Origin: an uncultured Thiothrix sp.
Lineage (GTDB): Bacteria > Pseudomonadota > Gammaproteobacteria > Poriferisulfidales > GCA-002705445
DNA length: 64,000 bases
Direction of reading: 5' to 3'
Assembly (NCBI GenBank): GCA_902595225.1
Contig: CACJPG010000001.1
Location: forward strand, 253,977 to 317,976
Shown here: positions 59,316-64,000 of the stretch, one piece after another
Position numbering within the stretch: position 1 is the first letter of the stretch
Layout of the letters: every line of letters starts with the position of its first letter
The notes under the pieces: generated by a model
Told to the model about the DNA's origin: nothing
Database searches by the model: none
What the model saw: the letters and a program-made list of their open reading frames with translations, nothing else
Made by a program: the position numbers and the translations under genes

Positions 59316-62054
59316 ATGTCGAATAATAAATATAATCCCTTAGAAATAGAGCAAAAATGGTACGACCGATGGGAAAATGAAAAAATTTTTTCACCATCCG
59401 GTGACGGAGATCCATATTGTATCATGATACCGCCCCCAAACGTGACAGGTACATTGCATATGGGGCACGCTTTTCAAGTAACTTTGATGGATATTCTTTG
59501 TAGATACCATAGAATGCTTGGCTTCAAAACTTTGTGGCAAGCAGGGACTGACCATGCTGGAATAGCAACACAGATGGTTGTAGAGAGAAAATTGACGGCG
59601 CAGGGAATTTCAAGAACTGATCTTGGTAGAGAGAAATTTATTGATCAAGTTTGGGACTGGAAAAGTCAGTCTGGCGACATTATTACAAAACAATTAAGAA
59701 GGATGGGGGCCTCCTTAGATTGGGAAAGCGAACGTTTTACATTAGACGAAGGTTTGTCTCAAGCTGTAAATAAGGTTTTTATAGATCTCTATGAAGATGG
59801 TTTAATATATAAAGGTAAAAGATTAGTAAATTGGGATCCAATATTACAAACCGCGTTGTCAGATCTAGAAGTAGTTTCGAAAGAGGAAAATGGAAAACTG
59901 TGGTATTTAAAGTATTTCTTTCATGAAGATAATGAGAAGTTTTTAGAAATAGCAACAACACGACCAGAAACAATTTTAGGAGATAGCGCAGTTGCGGTTA
60001 ATCCAAACGATAAAAGATATAAAAATTTTATTGGTAAAGAAATAATTGTGCCAGTTGTTGGAAGAAAAATACCAATTATTGCAGACGAATACGTAGATAT
60101 GGAATTTGGTACTGGATGCCTTAAAATAACTCCTGCCCATGATTTTAATGATTATGAATTAGGAAAAAAACATAATCTCGAAGAAATAAATATTCTAGAT
60201 TTATCCGCAAGGATTAAATGTGAAATGAAGGAATTTAATAATCTAGATAGATTTGCAGCCAGAAAAAAGATTCTTGAAGAACTGAGTGAAACAGGTCATT
60301 TATCAAAAGAAGAAAATCATAAGTTACTAATTCCAAGGGGTGATAGAAGTCATGCAATCATTGAACCTATGATGACAGATCAATGGTATGTAAAAATTAA
60401 GCCATTAGCTGATGAAGCTATAAACTGTGTTAAGGATGAAAAGATAAAATTTGTTCCAAAAAATTGGGAAAAAACTTATTTTGAATGGATGAATAATATT
60501 CAAGACTGGTGTATTAGCAGACAACTCTGGTGGGGCCATAGGATTCCAGCTTGGTATGACGACCAGAAAAATATATATGTTGGTAAAAATGAAAATGATA
60601 TAAGAGAAAAGTACGATTTAAATGAAGATATAGTTCTTACTCAAGACGAAGACGTTCTTGATACATGGTTTTCATCTTCACTTTGGCCTTTTTCAACACT
60701 AGGTTGGCCAAGTGAAACAGAGAGAGTAAAAACATTTTATCCTACAAGTGTTTTAATAACTGGTTTTGACATAATATTTTTCTGGGTAGCAAGAATGATA
60801 ATGATGGGGAAAAAATTTGTTGGAGAAGTTCCATTTAAAGAAATATATGTTCATGGACTTGTTAGGGATTCATCTGGAAATAAAATGTCTAAATCAAAAG
60901 GAAACATAATTGATCCAATTGACCTGATTGATGGAATTAATCTTGAAGATCTAATTGAGAAAAGAGCCACTGATCTTATGCAACCAGATATGGCAAAAAA
61001 AATTGAGAGTAATACAAAGAAGGATTATCCAAATGGTATAAATTCGTATGGAACAGATGCTTTACGTTTTACTTTTGCTGCCCTGGCAAGTAACGGAAGA
61101 GATATTAATTTTGATTTAAAGCGCGTTGAGGGTTATAAGAATTTTTGTAATAAAATTTGGAATGCCGCAAGATTTGTTAAGATTCAAAATTTTAATATGT
61201 CCTCAAAACTTGATTTAGATAAATTAAATGATGAAGATTTATGGATCAGAAATAAAATTGGTCATCTAATTGAAAATATTAGGTCAAGTTATAAAAATTA
61301 TCGCTTTGACTATGCTGCTAAGGATATATATTCATTCGTTTGGCAAGACTATTGCAGTTGGTATATAGAAATATCAAAAGCTAATATTAATAATAAAAAA
61401 ATATCAAGTGAGCAAAAAGAATTAATAGTTTTAAATCTCAGAGATATATTAAAGAATATATTGTTATGTCTCCATCCAATAATGCCGTTTATTACTGAAG
61501 AAATTTATTCTGATGTTTTTAATGAAAATAAATTTCTACAAGATAATAGCTTTCCAGACTCATCGCAATTTACAAACTCTAAAGATATAAATAATATAAA
61601 TTGGATGATACAAGTTGTTTCAGACATTAGAAAAACTAGATCAGAGATTGGTGTTCAGCCAAATAAAACTATTGAAATTTACGTGACTGGCGCGACTAAT
61701 AAAGATAAAGATTATTTTGAAAAAATGTCAAATTTAATTATGAATTTAGGAAAAATTAAAGAAATTAATTTAGATAAAGAAATTGAAACAGATAATTTTT
61801 ATGCTTGCGTTTCAAATAATTTAAAACTTCTTATTCCATCGTCAGGTATTATTGATGCTGAATTAGAAATTGAGCGGTTATCAAAAGACGAGTCGAAATA
61901 TTTAAAGCAACTCGAGTCTATTGAAACAAGGTTATCAAATAAAGATTTTATTAGTAATGCACCGGGGCATATTGTAGTTGCCGATGAACAAAAATTAAGA
62001 GAATTAAAAATTAAGCTGGATAAAATTCAAGAACAATTAAAGAGTTTCTCTTAA
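59316..62054 (+). CDS. valS: Valyl-tRNA synthetase
   Basis: PPPNVTGTLHMGHAFQ (HIGH-type), GTDHAGIATQMVVE, GNKMSKSKGNIIDPIDLI (KMSKS), C-terminal coiled coil. Confidence 0.97.
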   Translation: MSNNKYNPLEIEQKWYDRWENEKIFSPSGDGDPYCIMIPPPNVTGTLHMGHAFQVTLMDILCRYHRMLGFKTLWQAGTDHAGIATQMVVERKLTAQGISRTDLGREKFIDQVWDWKSQSGDIITKQLRRMGASLDWESERFTLDEGLSQAVNKVFIDLYEDGLIYKGKRLVNWDPILQTALSDLEVVSKEENGKLWYLKYFFHEDNEKFLEIATTRPETILGDSAVAVNPNDKRYKNFIGKEIIVPVVGRKIPIIADEYVDMEFGTGCLKITPAHDFNDYELGKKHNLEEINILDLSARIKCEMKEFNNLDRFAARKKILEELSETGHLSKEENHKLLIPRGDRSHAIIEPMMTDQWYVKIKPLADEAINCVKDEKIKFVPKNWEKTYFEWMNNIQDWCISRQLWWGHRIPAWYDDQKNIYVGKNENDIREKYDLNEDIVLTQDEDVLDTWFSSSLWPFSTLGWPSETERVKTFYPTSVLITGFDIIFFWVARMIMMGKKFVGEVPFKEIYVHGLVRDSSGNKMSKSKGNIIDPIDLIDGINLEDLIEKRATDLMQPDMAKKIESNTKKDYPNGINSYGTDALRFTFAALASNGRDINFDLKRVEGYKNFCNKIWNAARFVKIQNFNMSSKLDLDKLNDEDLWIRNKIGHLIENIRSSYKNYRFDYAAKDIYSFVWQDYCSWYIEISKANINNKKISSEQKELIVLNLRDILKNILLCLHPIMPFITEEIYSDVFNENKFLQDNSFPDSSQFTNSKDINNINWMIQVVSDIRKTRSEIGVQPNKTIEIYVTGATNKDKDYFEKMSNLIMNLGKIKEINLDKEIETDNFYACVSNNLKLLIPSSGIIDAELEIERLSKDESKYLKQLESIETRLSNKDFISNAPGHIVVADEQKLRELKIKLDKIQEQLKSFS

Positions 62055-62061
62055 AAATATT

Positions 62062-63966
62062 CTAAGCTATATTCATGTTTAAAATTCCTTCCATTTTTTC
62101 AGAAGTTTCTGATTTTCCTGTTCTACTATCTCCAATTATTGCTACGGTAACATCTACTTCATAAGGGTTATTACCTAATCTTTTTCTCTTTTTCACAGCA
62201 AATTCTTTTATAGAAACTATCAATGACTCTGCTAGTCTTGTTGGGCCTTCTTGTTCGATCTCCTCTCTATTTTTATACTTACAGGCTACTACATCGTCAT
62301 CAGAGTTACCTTCATATACTCCTGCCATTAGCATGCTGTATGCAACCCCAATTTCCATTTCGCCTTTACTTACTAGTTTTTCTATAACCGATACTAACTC
62401 TTCCTCGGTATTTGTATATTTTTCATATAATTCTTTATGAAGAATTTTTCCATCATTATCTTTTAAAAGTGGAAAAGGATTTGCCCAATAACTTATTTCA
62501 GTTCCGCCCCTTCCAGTTTGAGTACTTCCCGCGGCGCATCTTCTACCATCATGAAAATGTTTCATTGCAACATCAACTGACATGCTTGTATCAACCATGG
62601 TTTCACCTGGTTTTTTTAAGTCATAATTATTTATATATAACAATAAATCTAAATCACTCCCTGTAGAAACTTCGTTTTCCTCTGCTACTGGGACGATCTG
62701 TCTTGCATTTGTTCCAGCTGAGGCATTATATCCAATTTCCCTTCCAATCAATTGCATTTTGGCTTGTTCACTAAATCCGTCCAAACATGCAAAAGCGCCT
62801 ATTTCAGTTCCAAAAAATTTTAATCTGACGACATTGTCTTCCCCCTTATGAAACTCGGCTTTACCCATATCATCTGCTTTGATAAATATTTCGGAAATAA
62901 ATGGTTCGTCTGTTTCTTTGTCAAATCCAACAACATATCTATTGCAACCACAATGTAATGGGAAATCACCTTTAACAATTGCAAGAACATTATGAAGAGT
63001 TAAAATTGGTTTTTTACAATAACCAAAATAACCGTACTCAGGGAATTGAGGAACCATTCCTATCAGTAAATCATTTTTTTTGTCATGATAAAATCCTAAA
63101 TCCTCTTTAGGTGCTCCTGGAAATCCAAAAAAGAAAATTCCGTCTGGTTTTTTACCAACAAATGATTTATCAATTTTATAAAATGGAAAAAGATTTAGAA
63201 GCCCTGGCTCCATTTCAATACATCCGCGAGACTTGTGTATATATGCAATTATTAACCACTTACCAACACTTAATGGAACTGCAACCCAGTCTTCAGGATT
63301 AAAAATATCTAAATTTAAAGGGTTATGATCTAGCTCATAAAAAGGAAACGCTCTTTTATTAACCGAAGTATCATAATGTACACCAGTCTTTATATCTGCT
63401 GTAACAGTTAAATTTGTGTGAGCAAGCTTTGCATATGATGATGGTATATTCCCATAATGACCTGATATTTCAGCAGCCGTTACATTTGGAGAAGCATCGT
63501 GTGATCTTGAAACACCGTGCCCTAAACCAACTTTGTCTAGGAGCTTCCTTCTAGTTTGAACAATTAAGGCTGATAAATTTTCAGCTTTTTGAGAAATTTT
63601 AGTTTTAATAGTTTTTTGTGACTCTGCAGATGTTGTTACTACCTCATTATGCATTCTAACTAGTCTAGAGAAGCTTTTCTTTCTGTAGTGATGATAACAT
63701 CCATCTAAAAATCGTACTATTGCCCTATCTCTCTCTAAATCAGGGCCTTTTGAATCTCTCTCAAGAATTTGAAGAATATCTTTTAAAGAAAGATTGGTGA
63801 TTAAATCCATTTTCTGTTTTGCTTCTTGTGAGTGCTTTTCACCCTTCTTTTCTAAATCCTCAAGAAACTCTTTCTTATAAATTTTTAAATATCTTGCAAA
63901 TGCATAGCTTTTAAGAAGCTGCTCGGATGTGAGACATCCGTCTTTAATTTCCAGTATTGATTCCAC
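62062..63966 (-). CDS. Uncharacterised 634-aa protein with C-terminal HPr-kinase/PEPCK-like P-loop (GDSRTGKSET); GTG start
   Basis: Long minus ORF ending VDVTVAIIGDSRTGKSETSEKMEGILNMNIA*; P-loop resembles HprK GDSGIGKSET; rest of protein not recognised. Confidence 0.6.
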   Translation of the reverse strand: MESILEIKDGCLTSEQLLKSYAFARYLKIYKKEFLEDLEKKGEKHSQEAKQKMDLITNLSLKDILQILERDSKGPDLERDRAIVRFLDGCYHHYRKKSFSRLVRMHNEVVTTSAESQKTIKTKISQKAENLSALIVQTRRKLLDKVGLGHGVSRSHDASPNVTAAEISGHYGNIPSSYAKLAHTNLTVTADIKTGVHYDTSVNKRAFPFYELDHNPLNLDIFNPEDWVAVPLSVGKWLIIAYIHKSRGCIEMEPGLLNLFPFYKIDKSFVGKKPDGIFFFGFPGAPKEDLGFYHDKKNDLLIGMVPQFPEYGYFGYCKKPILTLHNVLAIVKGDFPLHCGCNRYVVGFDKETDEPFISEIFIKADDMGKAEFHKGEDNVVRLKFFGTEIGAFACLDGFSEQAKMQLIGREIGYNASAGTNARQIVPVAEENEVSTGSDLDLLLYINNYDLKKPGETMVDTSMSVDVAMKHFHDGRRCAAGSTQTGRGGTEISYWANPFPLLKDNDGKILHKELYEKYTNTEEELVSVIEKLVSKGEMEIGVAYSMLMAGVYEGNSDDDVVACKYKNREEIEQEGPTRLAESLIVSIKEFAVKKRKRLGNNPYEVDVTVAIIGDSRTGKSETSEKMEGILNMNIA

Positions 63967-64000
63967 TCTAAACCCCTCTATTTATAATTCTTATATTCAT

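Noticed and set aside
63968-64000. Short open frame MNIRIINRGV* at the right edge upstream of the P-loop protein
   Set aside because: Only 33 nt visible; could be the tail of an upstream gene or noise, so not called.
1-64000. CRISPR arrays, prophage, integrons, IS elements, toxin-antitoxin or defence islands
   Set aside because: No regularly spaced direct repeats, transposase, or phage structural genes seen; the ratA START-domain gene is in its housekeeping context, and XerD is the chromosomal copy beside dsbC.

Overview
The window is an AT-rich, densely packed chromosomal segment with essentially housekeeping content. Gene order and families indicate a gammaproteobacterium with a compact genome, possibly a marine SAR86-like lineage; that taxonomic guess is inference only. 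Recognisable conserved blocks are: hrcA/nadK/recN; fur-bamE-rnfH-ratA-smpB; dnaQ-rnhA-methyltransferase; a Yej-type peptide ABC transporter; fabI; ppiD-hupB-lon-clpX-clpP-tig; purF-cvpA-dedD-folC-accD-trpA-trpB-trpF-truA-asd-leuB-leuD-leuC; aroC, psd, efp, htpX; dsbC-xerD; lptG-lptF / pepA-valS. There are six tRNAs: Asp, Val, Leu, and a Pro-Arg-His cluster. I saw no CRISPR array, prophage, IS element or rRNA. The most interesting items are: (1) a 634-aa uncharacterised protein at the right edge whose only clear motif, an HPr-kinase/PEPCK-like P-loop (GDSRTGKSET), sits in the last ~23 residues; (2) a PCu(A)C copper chaperone + Met-rich linker + predicted outer-membrane beta-barrel fusion; (3) a BamE lipoprotein fused through an acidic linker to a C-terminal domain that looks NTF2-like; (4) a run of three tiny membrane proteins downstream of fur, two of them missing from the ORF track; (5) an AddA/RecB-like helicase with no nuclease domain and no visible partner.
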